Origin: Allolobophora icterica
Taxonomy: Eukaryota; Annelida; Clitellata; Crassiclitellata; Lumbricidae
Assembly: GCA_963556255.1 (NCBI GenBank)
Contig: OY744611.1
Span: 38,267,306-38,331,305, forward strand
Reading direction: 5' to 3'
Length of the DNA stretch: 64,000 nucleotides
Within the stretch, counting starts at the first letter, position 1, and each line of letters begins with the position of its first letter. Below, in pieces: positions 1 to 9,356 of this stretch. The notes below the pieces were generated by a model. The model made no database searches and was not told the DNA's origin. It saw only the letters and a program-made list of their open reading frames with translations. The translations under genes were made by a program, and so were the position numbers.

Positions 1-161
1 ACGAGACATAGATTTATCATGAAGAAGGCTCCGATCTGTAAAAACACACCAATATTTAGTTCTTGACATTCTCATCCTCCAAATGCAAGGAACTTCAGTG
101 CAGAGTCTGCGCGTGGGCTCTAAAAATCATCGTAAACATTCCTGATATAAACACACATAAG

Positions 162-240
162 TATAGTATCGTATCTGGAAATTTATAAAGCTCCTCTCGC
201 AGAATAGCTAACTATTCAGAGGCGCTCTCAGCACAGGAGA
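162..240. repeat. Dispersed repeat fragment with GCGCC-type LINE-tail motif
   Basis: The block has a GTATC-like run, then TTTATAAAGCTCCTCTC, then a partial inverted match AGAGGCGCTC. The same order appears at 34502-34566 (GTATTGTATCTG, TTTACAAAGCGCCTCTC, AGAGGCGAAC), so this is a repeated family rather than unique DNA. The shape resembles the 3' end of L2/CR1-like retrotransposons with a simple-repeat tail. That assignment is inference. No coding capacity is visible. From 241 to 706 I see no supported feature. Confidence 0.35.
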
Positions 241-706
241 ACATAAATGTCTTATGGAACGGAAGACCGATGAGGAAAAGCCAGTCATTAGTATCGTATC
301 GTAAGCGCTCTAGACGATGTCCTGAAACTGGTTTAAACCAACATAATATATACTAATCCAATGGAGAAAGGACTCAGTCAATCCTAAGGTGGTCTAGAAC
401 TGGTTTATGCTTTAAAGTGTTTAGATATAGTTTACGTGAACATAGTAAGAATCCATTGAATCGGGTTAAGTCTAAAAACAGAAATGCACTATCGGTATTC
501 ACAGGATAGCAATCTCTGTAACATAGTACAGTGTAATGAATACAAAAGAATTTACGGATCATCTTAAGATTCTTTGACGATAGATGTAAGAGTGTATCAA
601 TACAATTAAACGTTTAATAGTGCACATTCTGTGATAAAATTGTCCACAGTGGAATTTGTTGGTGAATCAAAACGAGGCAATTCGTTCGATCAAGCGCCCA
701 TTCATT

Positions 707-1093
707 CAGTGCCGTAGCGAGAGGTGTTAGTTCAGCGGTGCCATGGAACAGGGCGGAACTCAAGAGGGAAGCGCAACTTTTGAGACGGAATGACTTAATT
801 CTTAAACTAATTACTCTATCTTGAAATATAATACTCATTTAAAATGAAATAAATGTAATAAAATTAAATAACAACAAATAAAGGTGTGTGTGTATGTATA
901 TAATATTAATAGATAGATACCTGACAGTGCAGGCTTGTTTAAAAATTGTCGTTAGAACCTATTTATAGTAAATATTGTAGTTGAGAATCTCAATTGAGAT
1001 AGCAAACTTGTTCGTTATTGGTTAAGTCGATCTTTGGGGAGCGCTATATTTTACGCTTGGCACAGAGGGCAATTATAGCTTGCTATGTTCCTG
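707..1093 (+). repeat. Dispersed repeat copy 1 (CAGTGCCGTAGCGAG-start family)
   Basis: This segment is clearly homologous to 39520-39861 in the same orientation. Shared blocks include CCGTAGCGAG, AGCGGTGCCATGGAA, TTTTGAGACGGAATGA, ATCTTGAAATATAATA, GTTATTGGTTAAGT and GCAATTATAGCTTGCTA. Homology begins at a CAG-initial motif typical of hAT-type termini and ends abruptly near GTTCCTG. I did not find a matching inverted end or target duplication, so the class is unproven. Short ORFs sharing a LRLAQRAIIACYVP string in both copies are repeat sequence, not a gene. Confidence 0.6.
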
Positions 1094-1099
1094 CACTCA

Positions 1100-1152
1100 T
1101 TCATTCATTCATTTATACATTCAGTCATTCATTCGTTCAGTCATTCATTCAA
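1100..1152. repeat. (ATTC)n microsatellite
   Basis: Imperfect ATTC repeats directly follow the end of the dispersed repeat. Confidence 0.7.
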
Positions 1153-1336
1153 CTAGCACTGTGTTCTCTTGTGACACGCTTACATTTACTACTGGCTGCT
1201 GAATAGGTTACACTTACGCAATATTAAGAATTTCCATTGCAAAAGCAACTAACGAACAGATTACAAACTCGAAGTTCAATTACGAAGATATGCAGAAAAC
1301 GATAACCTGTAGGTCTTTGCTAAGATCGATACGTAC

Positions 1337-1429
1337 CACGATTAAAGCGACGAAATAAACCCAATCCCAGAATGAATGAGCGTCTTGGACGTAGTACATG
1401 ATATCGACCCAACCCTCGAGGCTGATCAC
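1337..1429 (-). CDS. Cav3: Cav3 T-type calcium channel exon: domain I pore helix, selectivity filter, start of S6
   Basis: This 93-nt (31-codon), phase-0 exon belongs to a voltage-gated calcium channel alpha-1 subunit of the T-type (Cav3) family, a plasma-membrane pore protein. It is read on the minus strand after a TTGCAG acceptor and ends at a GTACGT donor. The peptide begins [13 protein letters not shown]. The glutamate in SLEGW is the domain I selectivity-filter residue of the EEDD ring typical of T-type channels. The rest ([16 protein letters not shown]) is the extracellular start of S6. It joins the previous exon in frame (IFQ then VISLEG), matching the conserved family order. The following S6 exon, expected to start near GSFFMINL, is not visible in 1-1336 and must lie off the left edge. 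An ORF here runs past the donor into intron and should not be read through. Confidence 0.93.
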
Positions 1430-2337
1430 CTGCAACTCAGAAGAAAAACCAGTGTATATAATACGCGCAGTGGCTCCCAAACTGCGGTCGCTGGCCAAAA
1501 GTGGTCCGCCATCTGTTTTTAGATGACCCGTGAAACCCTTTTCACTGCACACAAATGTCTGGCAATTTTGAGAAAGACCTCTTTATATTTATTCCTGTTA
1601 GCTCCCGGTTGGTCTAATTTATCTGAATGTTTAATTCATAATCGAGTTTCATTCCGATACTCTAAGCAACAAACATCTCTTCAGCCAGGCATCGACAGCC
1701 TGACTCCTAAACATCAATTATTGCTCAGCGTTTAAGTGCCATGTATTGAATTATGAACGGTGTATGGTAGTTTTTTCTAATTCACATGAATTTTACCATA
1801 AATGTTTCAGTAGCAACATGATTTTGTTTTGATACTTACAGATCTCTAACTCAATTTTATCTATTCTATGGAAACCTTTTTGTAAAAAGATACGTATACT
1901 ATAGGTCGGGAGTTACGCAATAGTTTGTTTTTGGCCCATGGAGCCAAATCTTTTGGGACCACTGGTATACGGCTTGCCACGGGGTAAAGTTAAAGCCCCA
2001 AAACTTAGCGAAATATACATGTAAGATAGGCATTTATTACAGAGATTATGAAGTCAGTAAGTCTGGTAATTGTGATAAGGAGACAAATGTCATTTTACGA
2101 CGGCAAATCTTCCCTACGAGTACGTATCATTCCGAGAAAACTGAAAGAAAAGAAATCTATCAAGATACTTACAAAAAGCTCCATTAAACCAAGTGATACA
2201 AAAATTTCTGGTGCATTGACGCTATCGTTAACTTACTTTAAAACCTACGCATATGTAAATGCGTTAAGTTTATCCTGGCGACTGCTGAAATATCTTCTTA
2301 CACTTTGTTGCTGTGTCTTCGCATCAAGCAAGGCTTC

Positions 2338-2417
<80 letters not shown>

Positions 2418-2535
2418 AATAATAATAATAATAAATACTTTGGTTTAGGCATTGTCTTGAGCGATGAGGCAGAATTCACCATTGACCACTAAAAAGGACA
2501 CAACACCTGGACAATGGACATCCAATGGGACTTAC
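1430..2535 (-). other. Cav3 intron (1,106 bp)
   Basis: This intron lies between the pore-loop and selectivity-filter exons, with GT donor at its right end and AG acceptor at its left end in minus orientation. Apart from the trinucleotide run at 2337-2434 it shows no gene or recognisable repeat. Confidence 0.85.
2337..2434. repeat. (CAA)n followed by (ATA)n microsatellite
   Basis: About 27 CAA units run into about 6 ATA units, roughly 100 bp upstream in plus coordinates of the Cav3 pore-loop exon. The polyglutamine ORF covering it is a repeat artefact. Confidence 0.95.
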
Positions 2536-2818
2536 CTGGAAGATGGCGACCCACGCGAGGCCGATGTTATCGAACGATATGGATCCCTTGAACGGATTGC
2601 TGAGTCCCGTCTTGCAGAGCGAGTAGTACTTGTTCCAGTTGACGCAGGAGTCGTTCGTCGGGGTGTTGTTGCTGAACGGAAGCGCAGATCCGTTGCACCC
2701 GTTGCCATTGTGATTGTAGTTGGGAATCTCGGAGCATTTCGTCATTCCATCGTCATCTATCTGACTGCAGATGAAGTCCACGTCATCCGGACGCACGTAC
2801 GGATCGGGAAGAACCAGT
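2536..2818 (-). CDS. Cav3: Cav3 exon: domain I S5-to-pore extracellular loop
   Basis: This 283-nt exon is read on the minus strand from a CCTCTAG acceptor to a CAG|GTAAG donor. With the 2 nt carried from the S5 exon it gives exactly 95 codons. It encodes the long cysteine-rich extracellular loop of T-type channels: DFICSQ, a CVNWNKYYSLC motif, then NPFKGSISFDNIGLAWVAIF leading into the pore. The NPFKG..SFDNIG..W.AIFQ string is diagnostic of Cav3. NGS and NDS sequons suggest N-glycosylation; an NVT sequon lies at the end of the S5 exon. The middle (about DDDGMTKC through SNNTPTN) is divergent, as this loop is in the family. Splice phases on both sides agree with neighbours. Confidence 0.93.
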
Positions 2819-2835
2819 CTAGAGGTAAAGCCAGG

Positions 2836-2931
2836 TTGTATGTATGTATGTATGACTGTATGCATGTATGTATGTATGTATGATACATACAGTCATACAT
2901 ACATTCATACATGCATACATACATACATACA

Positions 2932-2964
<33 letters not shown>

Positions 2965-3143
2965 GCATACATACATACACAAATACATACAGTCATATAT
3001 ACATACATACATACATACATACATAATGTATGCATGTATGTATGTATGACTGTATCTATGTATGCATGTATGTATATATGTATGTATGTCATGTATGCAT
3101 GTATGTATGTATGTATGTATGTATGTATGTATGTATGTATGTG
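2836..3143. repeat. (ATGT)n / (ACAT)n microsatellite with internal strand switches
   Basis: The tract changes from TATG units (2836-2880) to ATAC units (2880-3025) and back to TATG units (3026-3143), so adjacent parts are mutually complementary and could fold back. All ORFs here are artefacts of the 4-bp repeat. From 3144 to 3681 I see no supported feature. Confidence 0.95.
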
Positions 3144-3681
3144 TAAATGTATAAATGTAGGCCTATCTGGGTATGTGCATAGTCTATCGAGAACTTGAAA
3201 AAACGGCTATAAGGACACTGAGGCAAGGCAAATTAATACCAAGTGAGCTGGTAGCGTCTTATTAACACTTCTTAAATTTTAACAGCACTCTCACGAAATC
3301 CTATTATCCTACTTTTGTAGTGAGATGGCCAAAAAGAAAGGCTTGCAGAAGTATCTGACGACACTAGGCCTACCAACAATTATCCTTAAGCACTCCGTAA
3401 ATGTTCTACAACTGTCAGCAACTGTTGGCATTGCGTTGTACTACAGTTGATCAACTTTAGGCATCACACAGCGGAAAACACTGTGAGATACAGTTCTTAC
3501 AGGATTCCCCATCCCACAATCTTTCCGTTCCAAACTGAAGTCTCACCTCTTCAAGAATTCCTACCTGAATCCAATGGATTCTCGCCTTAGTAGCTGCTCC
3601 ACTTCCTCTCTCTGGTCTCTCTGACAACCGAACTCAGACCTCCACTGGAGATCGATCTCTGGTCCGACATAGCGCTCGCGA

Positions 3682-3685
3682 ATAA
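3682..3685. other. Target site duplication ATAA, left of LTR retrotransposon
   Basis: ATAA immediately precedes the first LTR base and recurs at 10396-10399 just after the other LTR. A 4-bp duplication fits gypsy-type integration. Confidence 0.8.
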
Positions 3686-4150
3686 TGTCGCGAAACCGGG
3701 GGTGTTCTTGGTTTCTGAGGCGGTGCGAGGTTCAGAGTTCTTACCAGGATGTCCGAAAAACCCCACCCCTCGTGTAAAAGGCCAGGTCCGGCTCTCGTGG
3801 TCTGTCAAGAGGCTTAAACAGAGTCGACAACGAAGTAACGTAGAAGTCCGTTTTAATCGCAAATATCCAATGAGCACAGAATCATCCAAACTATAATCGC
3901 ACTTATCGCGTCCACAGAACTACAGCAACGTATAACTCAACAGTGAAAGAACTATCGCAACGTACTGATATCGCAAACTATGACTTCCGCAATATACGGG
4001 TATCGCCACCACGACTCAGCATCAAGAGAACTATCGCAACTGTCGACGATACTCTTCTTCAGCTAGTCGAGACTTCTAGACCGATGCTTAGCTCAAGGCC
4101 GAATCTCAGACCGTCCTCCAGACTCTCCCCTGCTCTGCTTGAAATCCCAG

Positions 4151-4159
4151 CCTTATATA
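4151..4159 (-). promoter_or_regulatory. Predicted TATA box of the LTR (copy at 9844-9852)
   Basis: TATATAAGG reads on the minus strand directly downstream of the palindrome array, well placed to set an RNA start about 25-30 bp further on (near 4120-4130, or 9813-9823 in the 5' LTR). The start site itself is inferred. Confidence 0.65.
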
Positions 4160-4175
4160 CCGAAATATTCCATGA

Positions 4176-4688
4176 GGTGTCTAGCACCGGGGTGACTCAT
4201 CACCTAAGACACGAAGTGTCAGTCCAAAAGGGCACCCATGGTCAATTTAGACACCCAACCAATCAATAGGCCCAAAACGTCACCTCATGGGTGTCGAAAT
4301 ACTTAGAGCTGAAAGCATCGGCCTTGCCTCAGATCCCAAAAGTGACACCTCACACAATTCTCTCGGTGCTGATTTACAGAGATACAATACATCTAATCAA
4401 CGGCACTCCATAGGGTGTCGTTTCGACATCGGCACCTCACGGCGCTCCATAGGGTGCCAAAACGAACTTGCCACACAGTCAAATTATATAGCACCCACAG
4501 GGTGTCAATACGGAAAGCGCACCCAGCCAAATAACTAAGCACCCTAAGGGGTGTCAAACAAGGCAAATGTTCCCTAGCACTTCATGAGTGCCAACACAAA
4601 ATAGTCACCTCACAGGGTGTCGAATTAAGGCAAACACCATACCGCACCTCACCGGTGTCAGCTTAAAACATGCACCTCATTGTAAGAG
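4176..4688. promoter_or_regulatory. Array of short GGTG/CACC palindromes in U3
   Basis: About a dozen imperfect inverted repeats recur every 15-60 bp. Examples are GGTGTCTAGCACC (4176-4188), GGTGACTCATCACC (4191-4204), GACACGAAGTGTC (4208-4220), CACCTCATGGGTG, CACTCCATAGGGTG, GCACCCACAGGGTGT, GCACCCTAAGGGGTGT, GCACTTCATGAGTGC and GCACCTCACCGGTGT. The half-site core is GGGTGTC or GGTGYC. The array ends about 17 bp upstream of the TATA box in transcription order. The layout suggests clustered dimeric protein binding sites or RNA hairpins. Neither role is shown. Confidence 0.75.
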
Positions 4689-4702
4689 TGAATTTCTCGA
4701 CA

Positions 4703-4715
4703 ATTCCCCGCCACC
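4703..4715 (-). other. Polypurine tract of the LTR element
   Basis: GGTGGCGGGGAAT on the minus strand directly abuts the 3' LTR, where plus-strand DNA synthesis is primed in this class of element. Confidence 0.7.
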
Positions 4716-5325
4716 AATAATTCCGAAAGCCTCCTTTTCGGAGACCAAGCACAATAATTTCAAGCTTTGTCCATGAATCTAACTAGAAGTTCCAATTATC
4801 AGTTACCTCACATCCTAACAACAAAAATTCACTTTTTCTAACAGTCCATAAAGTCTCTTTAAATCAACTGCTAAGGGATCTACTGCTATCGAAAAACCTT
4901 AACTGCTTGCAAACCGCAAAATCTTAACGTAGCTAATCCAGTCACGTGTAGAACAAACAGTCAATAGGCCTGTATATCAAAATCCGAACACGTGCAAGCA
5001 GCAAACCCTAACACATCAACCGCAAAACATTAACACAAGCAAATCCATGCTAAAAAAAACTTGAACTTTTGCAACTCGCAAAACTTAAACTCAACTGTCA
5101 ATCAAAAACGATTATATCGTTGTTAGAGTTCAGTTCTCTAAGTGACGATGCAGTGGATTCTAAAGTCCCAAAGTTACGATCAGTAAAACTCGAAGCTGAC
5201 TAGCTTATCGAAGCAAAGTCAATAGAAAATGTCCGCCTGTGATCAGCAAAACTCAAAATAGATTGACTTATCCAACAAAATCAGGCATAAGCAACAATTT
5301 TAACGCGCTGTCTAGCCATACTAGG
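4716..5325. other. Non-coding spacer of the LTR element with degenerate repeats
   Basis: This lies between the zinc-finger ORF stop and the polypurine tract. From about 4890 to 5100 a loose motif like GCAAAAC.TTAAC or CAAACCGCAAAA recurs about six times. I see no ORF of note. Confidence 0.6.
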
Positions 5326-6252
5326 TTAGTCCAAGACTATGACATCGTCATCAAAGTCCTCGAAAGGTTCCAGTTTCATCTGTGATGGGACAGACGCCTG
5401 CTCTGTCAGCAGCCGACGAAAGATTCTTCGAAGCACTGCTTCCGAACACGAAGGCACATTGACTTTCATTCGTCCCAGAAAGTCGTCCATTGTCTCTCCC
5501 GAGCGCAGCCACCGTCCTTGTTCCACGATCTCACGCAGTTGCATTTCCGAGACATCGAGATCAGCTTCGCTTGGTCGATCTCGGTTGTCCTCAGTAGACG
5601 AGTCATCAGAGATAAGAATTTCTCTCACCTCAGTCGCCGCGCGATTTTCGTCCAGCAATCGACCATCCATAGCTGTGGCGCCATCGCCATCGTCCCATGT
5701 AGGCCGATCTATTTCTCCACAGAGGCGCAACAGCTCCTCAAAGTCTGTAGTCGGTTGACCAAGCATTGACGATAGGTCAAGGTCCATCAACTCGTCCACA
5801 TCGAAGGAGAATGGACTTATTTCGCGTGACAGGTCACGCGGTTCGACATCCCACATCAGTCCATCAATGGTCGAAGTGGCTCGACCACCATCTCGAAGTC
5901 CTTCGTCGCAGGTCAGCGACGCAGCGACACCCGAAGGAGTAGCGTCACCTGCTTTCGTCTGCAGACCACCAGTTTCCGGTTCCGCAGGAACATCTGCACA
6001 ACGTAGCTCGTAGAGAATGTTCTGAATTTCTCTGTTCGGGCTGGAGTCGTGTGTCACGCCAGACGTCATTACCTCGGCTGGCCCGTTCTCCACTTCCGGT
6101 GCTGTCGCGGTCGACGGTTCCTCTGTTCCGCTTGGTCCAGTCACTCTTCTCACCCACGACGAATGAAAGCGCTTCCGATGACGTAGTAAGGAACGTTTGG
6201 CTGTCACTCCAATTCCGCACTCGTCGCACAGGTATCGCAATTCGCCCGACAT
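5326..6252 (-). CDS. Accessory C2H2 zinc-finger protein of the LTR element (env position), 308 aa
   Basis: A 308-residue ORF lies between the truncated pol and the 3' LTR, where env would be. It has no signal peptide or membrane segment, so it is not an envelope protein. Residues 7-30 form one C2H2 finger with Cys9, Cys12, His25 and His30 (C-X2-C-X12-H-X4-H) followed by basic residues. The rest is acidic and low in hydrophobic structure. There are two possible SUMO-interaction motifs: EILISDDSS near residue 212 and the extreme C-terminus DDDVIVLD. A MKLEP segment fits a sumoylation consensus. About residues 235-285 (LREIVEQ through RRLLTEQ) may be a small helical domain that I do not recognise. 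The frame is fully open. I infer a nuclear DNA-binding regulator, perhaps acting on the LTR palindromes. Captured host gene versus lineage-specific retroelement gene cannot be decided here. Confidence 0.75.
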   Translation of the reverse strand: MSGELRYLCDECGIGVTAKRSLLRHRKRFHSSWVRRVTGPSGTEEPSTATAPEVENGPAEVMTSGVTHDSSPNREIQNILYELRCADVPAEPETGGLQTKAGDATPSGVAASLTCDEGLRDGGRATSTIDGLMWDVEPRDLSREISPFSFDVDELMDLDLSSMLGQPTTDFEELLRLCGEIDRPTWDDGDGATAMDGRLLDENRAATEVREILISDDSSTEDNRDRPSEADLDVSEMQLREIVEQGRWLRSGETMDDFLGRMKVNVPSCSEAVLRRIFRRLLTEQASVPSQMKLEPFEDFDDDVIVLD

Positions 6253-6477
6253 GCTTGCGATCTTCAGAATGACTTGCCCACAGAATTCCAGGGTTTATAT
6301 AGACAAAGCCGGTGTCACTTTTCGACGTCACCGACTCTTTTCTCCACAGCACCGCAGGGTAAAACAGCACCCATGCATTTTCGACTGGTACAATCAGTGC
6401 TTCTAATCCACTGCTTTCTCGAATGCCAAGTTCGCTGTCGTCGATTCCACAAAAAGTCTCCAAGCAAACATCCATAA

Positions 6478-6645
6478 GCCGAAGTCTCAACGCACATGGT
6501 CGGAGTCTCAAAAGCAATAAGCCAAAGTCTCAACGCAAAAAGCCAAAGTCTCAAAGCAAAAAGTCAAAATTTCCACGCTGAATTTTCAAAGCCAAAATCT
6601 CAACGCCAAGTCTCAAAAGCAAAAAGCCAAAGTCTCATCGGAGGC
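6478..6645. repeat. Short tandem repeat between pol and the zinc-finger ORF
   Basis: About seven imperfect units of 18-24 bp share AAAGCCAAAGTCTCAACGC-like sequence. They occupy most of the 423 bp between the pol stop and the second ORF start. A role in splicing or second-ORF expression is possible but not shown. The 190-aa ORF at 5945-6517 overlaps this in another frame and looks like a shadow. Confidence 0.75.
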
Positions 6646-6675
6646 TTTCTTCGTTACTTTGCAGCGGCTCTTCAT

Positions 6676-9303
6676 TTACTGATATCGCACGGGTTTCCGT
6701 ATCACCCGGCGTGGTCGAAGGCTGTCATTGAAGACTTCACACGGTCTTTTGGCCGACCAATCACCATCGTCGTCGTCGTCCTCCTCCGGCGACGGAAAAC
6801 ACAGCTCCAGCTCAACCACATGAGCAACAAAAAGCGGTGCTCTCGGCGGACGTCCGTAGATAAGGTTGAGTAGTGCTCGAACCTCTGCTCCATGCACCCA
6901 TGTGAATCTGATCACCTCAGGAGTTGATGCACAACATTCCGCCAAGACTTGGGAGAAAACCTCATCCCAGTCACACTGCTGGCTGTTAATAACCCTCCCC
7001 AGCATAAAATTTGGCGTGCGGTGGAACCTCTCAATTAAGTTGTTTCCGCTGGGGTTATAGCTGAATATCTTACCCCTAACTATCCCCAATAGTTTGCACA
7101 ACTCCCGAAATGAATGTCCTCGATCATTAAGGATCCGCATTGGTGCCCCGCACCTTACAATAACATGCTCAACCAGAGCCTTCGCTACTGATGAGACTTC
7201 CTCTTTGGCTAAAGAAGCGGCATCTACATTTTTCGTCTTCCGGGCCAGCATCACTCTGACTGCCCGCTCGCTCACCGTCGGCTCAATCACTCCATTGACA
7301 ATCATCTGATCCACTCTCTCATCTGGTAGCGGTTGTCTTACTGGGGCCGCATTCCCCGTATCTACTCTGTGGGTGCATACTGATGTCCTCTCTAGATCAC
7401 TCTCACCCGTAGAGAACACATCCCGATATTCTCGCAGAAGTCCCTTCAGCTTCTCTCTGGCTTCCATCGGTACGTCCTCGGGCAGGTCACCCAATAATAC
7501 CTCCTCACACGATCTTTCCTCGGCAGTCCCACTTATCTCATTATTTATTTCCACCTGAACGGGGCGTAGCTGACCTAACAATTGGTCCTTATCTAACCGA
7601 ACTGATGCCTCGGTCAAATTGACTACACTCACCTTAGCTACATGAATTCCAGGTCGAATTTCTTTAGCTTCAGTCATCCAAGCAGGAGCAGTTACCGCTA
7701 AGTCCCCATAAATCGTCTTAGCCTCAATATCTTGTTGACACTTAGGGGGAATAAGGACCTCTTCTGCTACCATTACCCGCCTACACCATATGGACCCGTT
7801 ACCCTTGACCAATGATATCATACGGCGTCCTACGAATAATGCTCCCGTGCCAAATCCTAGGCGGCACCGATGCTGTCTCAGCCAGTCCATCCCAAGCATA
7901 AGTTCTACGATCTGGTCAGAGACCAAGAACGTGGTGGGAATTACAAACCCACGCCATACCTTAATCAGGACTGTCAGCTCACCCAACACCCGAATTTCGG
8001 TCCCATTAGCAGCCAAAAGCACACGGTGACAGGAAGTCAGTTCCAAACCCTCTACGGCGGAAAAAGGCACCAAACTCACCTCTGATCCGGTGTCGATCAG
8101 GCACAGATGTGTTCTCCCGTTGATTGTTCCTCGGATGTACATGGCGTTATTTCCCCCTCGGTTCATGGGACTCTGACGAGTGGTGTGGTTCACCGCGACT
8201 TCTTCTTCTTGAGTCGGAGCCTCCGGTTCGGCGGTGGGTACTTGGCGGCGAAAGCGTCGATCCTGACGGCAGTTCCGGGCGAAGTGACCGGCTCTTCCGC
8301 AGTTGTAGCAGTTCTGTGCTCTCCCTGTGTTTCGCTGATTGTCCTCTCCACGGTAGGTATCGCGTCGTGGCTCAGGATGGTTCCGAAGTTCCGCAAACTG
8401 ACGATCGATACGCTCTTCCATTTCTCGTTGCCACTTGCGTTGGGCTTCCATCTGAGCTGTCAGGAATCGGTCCAGCTGTGACTGGATCTGGTTACCCTCG
8501 TCTGCGGCTTGTGCTCCTCGAACACGGTTGGGCAATCTTCGCCGATCCTCCGTATCCGACGTTCGCTGGTATGCCTCCAACCGTAATGCTGTACGATAGG
8601 CTTCATCCAACGTCTTAGGTTCTCGTTCCCTTACTTTCAAGGACAACTCCCGGTCTCTCATCGCCTCCAAAAACGAATCACGAGCGACGATTTCTGTAGT
8701 CTCATTGGAAGGCACAGGATACGCCAACACGACCAACCGGCGTATTTCGTGAAGAAGGTTGCTCAGAGTCTCGTCCTCCCGCTGGTGACGGTAGTACAAT
8801 TGTGCCCTGAACGTCTCTGCCTGTCCTTCTGTACCGTATCTTTGGCGGAGGCGACCGACTAATTCCTCGTAAGTAACGTCCTCTCTCGCCCCAAAGTCCC
8901 ATAATAACTGCGTGGCGGCCTTTTCCAGAGCGCAGCGCAGAAAATCGACTCGATCTGCAGATGTCCATCCATTGTGCCGTGCGCACACTTCAAATTGGGC
9001 GAGAAACGATTCCAGCGATCCCGTACCGTCAAGCTTTCCGGGTTTCATTGGCGCCTTCCGGTAGACGACGCCAGTACTCTTCGCTGGTTTCGGTTCTGTC
9101 GACCGCTCTTCTCGTTCCGTTGCGTCGTTCGCCGTCACCGAGCTTGGACCATCAAACTCTATGAATTCCAACAGGCGGCTTAGATCGGACTTGTGGTCTT
9201 TCGTCGTCCTCTTTGCGAACGGAGTCGAGCTGCTTGGCTGTCGAATCGGATCTTCCTCCACGTCCAACAACGAATAGTGGACGCTGCGACCTTCTGGCTC
9301 CAT
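6676..9303 (-). CDS. Gag-protease-(deleted RT/RNase H)-truncated integrase polyprotein
   Basis: The 875-residue frame starts at an ATG at 9303 in good context, 53 nt past the primer binding site. Residues about 90-250 resemble a retrotransposon Gag capsid region. A CCHC zinc knuckle CYNCGRAGHFARNC lies at about 332-345. The aspartic protease motif LIDTGSEVSLVP has its catalytic Asp near 404. The text then reaches the usual approach to reverse transcriptase (GVIEPTVSE, near 678). It switches at once to integrase-core sequence (AKALVEHVI, then NDRG with Asp near 727, then NLIERF with Glu near 758). RT, RNase H, the integrase zinc-binding domain and the first integrase Asp are absent. The Asp-Glu spacing is about 30 residues rather than 35. 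The frame nevertheless has no stop, so Gag and protease may still be functional. The ORF is also open upstream for 93 codons through the primer binding site into the LTR. Confidence 0.88.
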   Translation of the reverse strand: MEPEGRSVHYSLLDVEEDPIRQPSSSTPFAKRTTKDHKSDLSRLLEFIEFDGPSSVTANDATEREERSTEPKPAKSTGVVYRKAPMKPGKLDGTGSLESFLAQFEVCARHNGWTSADRVDFLRCALEKAATQLLWDFGAREDVTYEELVGRLRQRYGTEGQAETFRAQLYYRHQREDETLSNLLHEIRRLVVLAYPVPSNETTEIVARDSFLEAMRDRELSLKVREREPKTLDEAYRTALRLEAYQRTSDTEDRRRLPNRVRGAQAADEGNQIQSQLDRFLTAQMEAQRKWQREMEERIDRQFAELRNHPEPRRDTYRGEDNQRNTGRAQNCYNCGRAGHFARNCRQDRRFRRQVPTAEPEAPTQEEEVAVNHTTRQSPMNRGGNNAMYIRGTINGRTHLCLIDTGSEVSLVPFSAVEGLELTSCHRVLLAANGTEIRVLGELTVLIKVWRGFVIPTTFLVSDQIVELMLGMDWLRQHRCRLGFGTGALFVGRRMISLVKGNGSIWCRRVMVAEEVLIPPKCQQDIEAKTIYGDLAVTAPAWMTEAKEIRPGIHVAKVSVVNLTEASVRLDKDQLLGQLRPVQVEINNEISGTAEERSCEEVLLGDLPEDVPMEAREKLKGLLREYRDVFSTGESDLERTSVCTHRVDTGNAAPVRQPLPDERVDQMIVNGVIEPTVSERAVRVMLARKTKNVDAASLAKEEVSSVAKALVEHVIVRCGAPMRILNDRGHSFRELCKLLGIVRGKIFSYNPSGNNLIERFHRTPNFMLGRVINSQQCDWDEVFSQVLAECCASTPEVIRFTWVHGAEVRALLNLIYGRPPRAPLFVAHVVELELCFPSPEEDDDDDGDWSAKRPCEVFNDSLRPRRVIRKPVRYQ

Positions 9304-9356
9304 ATCAGAACTTCCGTTGACTTTCGTTGACTCTTGAACTCGACGAACAAAAACAC

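Larger units (their letters stand above)
3686..4702 (-). repeat. 3' LTR of gypsy-type element (1017 bp)
   Basis: In plus orientation it runs from TGTCGCGAAACC to AATTTCTCGACA. It matches 9379-10395 base for base across the segments I compared, at a constant offset of 5693. In minus orientation a palindrome-rich U3 of about 540 bp is followed by a TATA box and about 460 bp of R/U5. The ORFs at 3702-3896, 3943-4269 and 4287-4538 are shadows in the LTR. Confidence 0.95.

Noticed and set aside
1280..1552. 90-codon ORF as an intact small protein
   Set aside because: Only 1337-1429 is exon. Both ends of the ORF run into intron past good splice sites.
2048..2419. 123-codon ORF ending in polyglutamine
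   Set aside because: The tail is the (CAA)n microsatellite and the rest lies in the Cav3 intron with no recognisable domain or splice signals.
4176..4688. Palindrome array as a CRISPR array
   Set aside because: Eukaryotic retroelement context, units not identical, spacing irregular and no cas genes.
5945..6517. 190-codon ORF overlapping the zinc-finger ORF
   Set aside because: Its 3' part is the other frame of the C2H2 ORF and its 5' part is the tandem repeat. No domain recognised.
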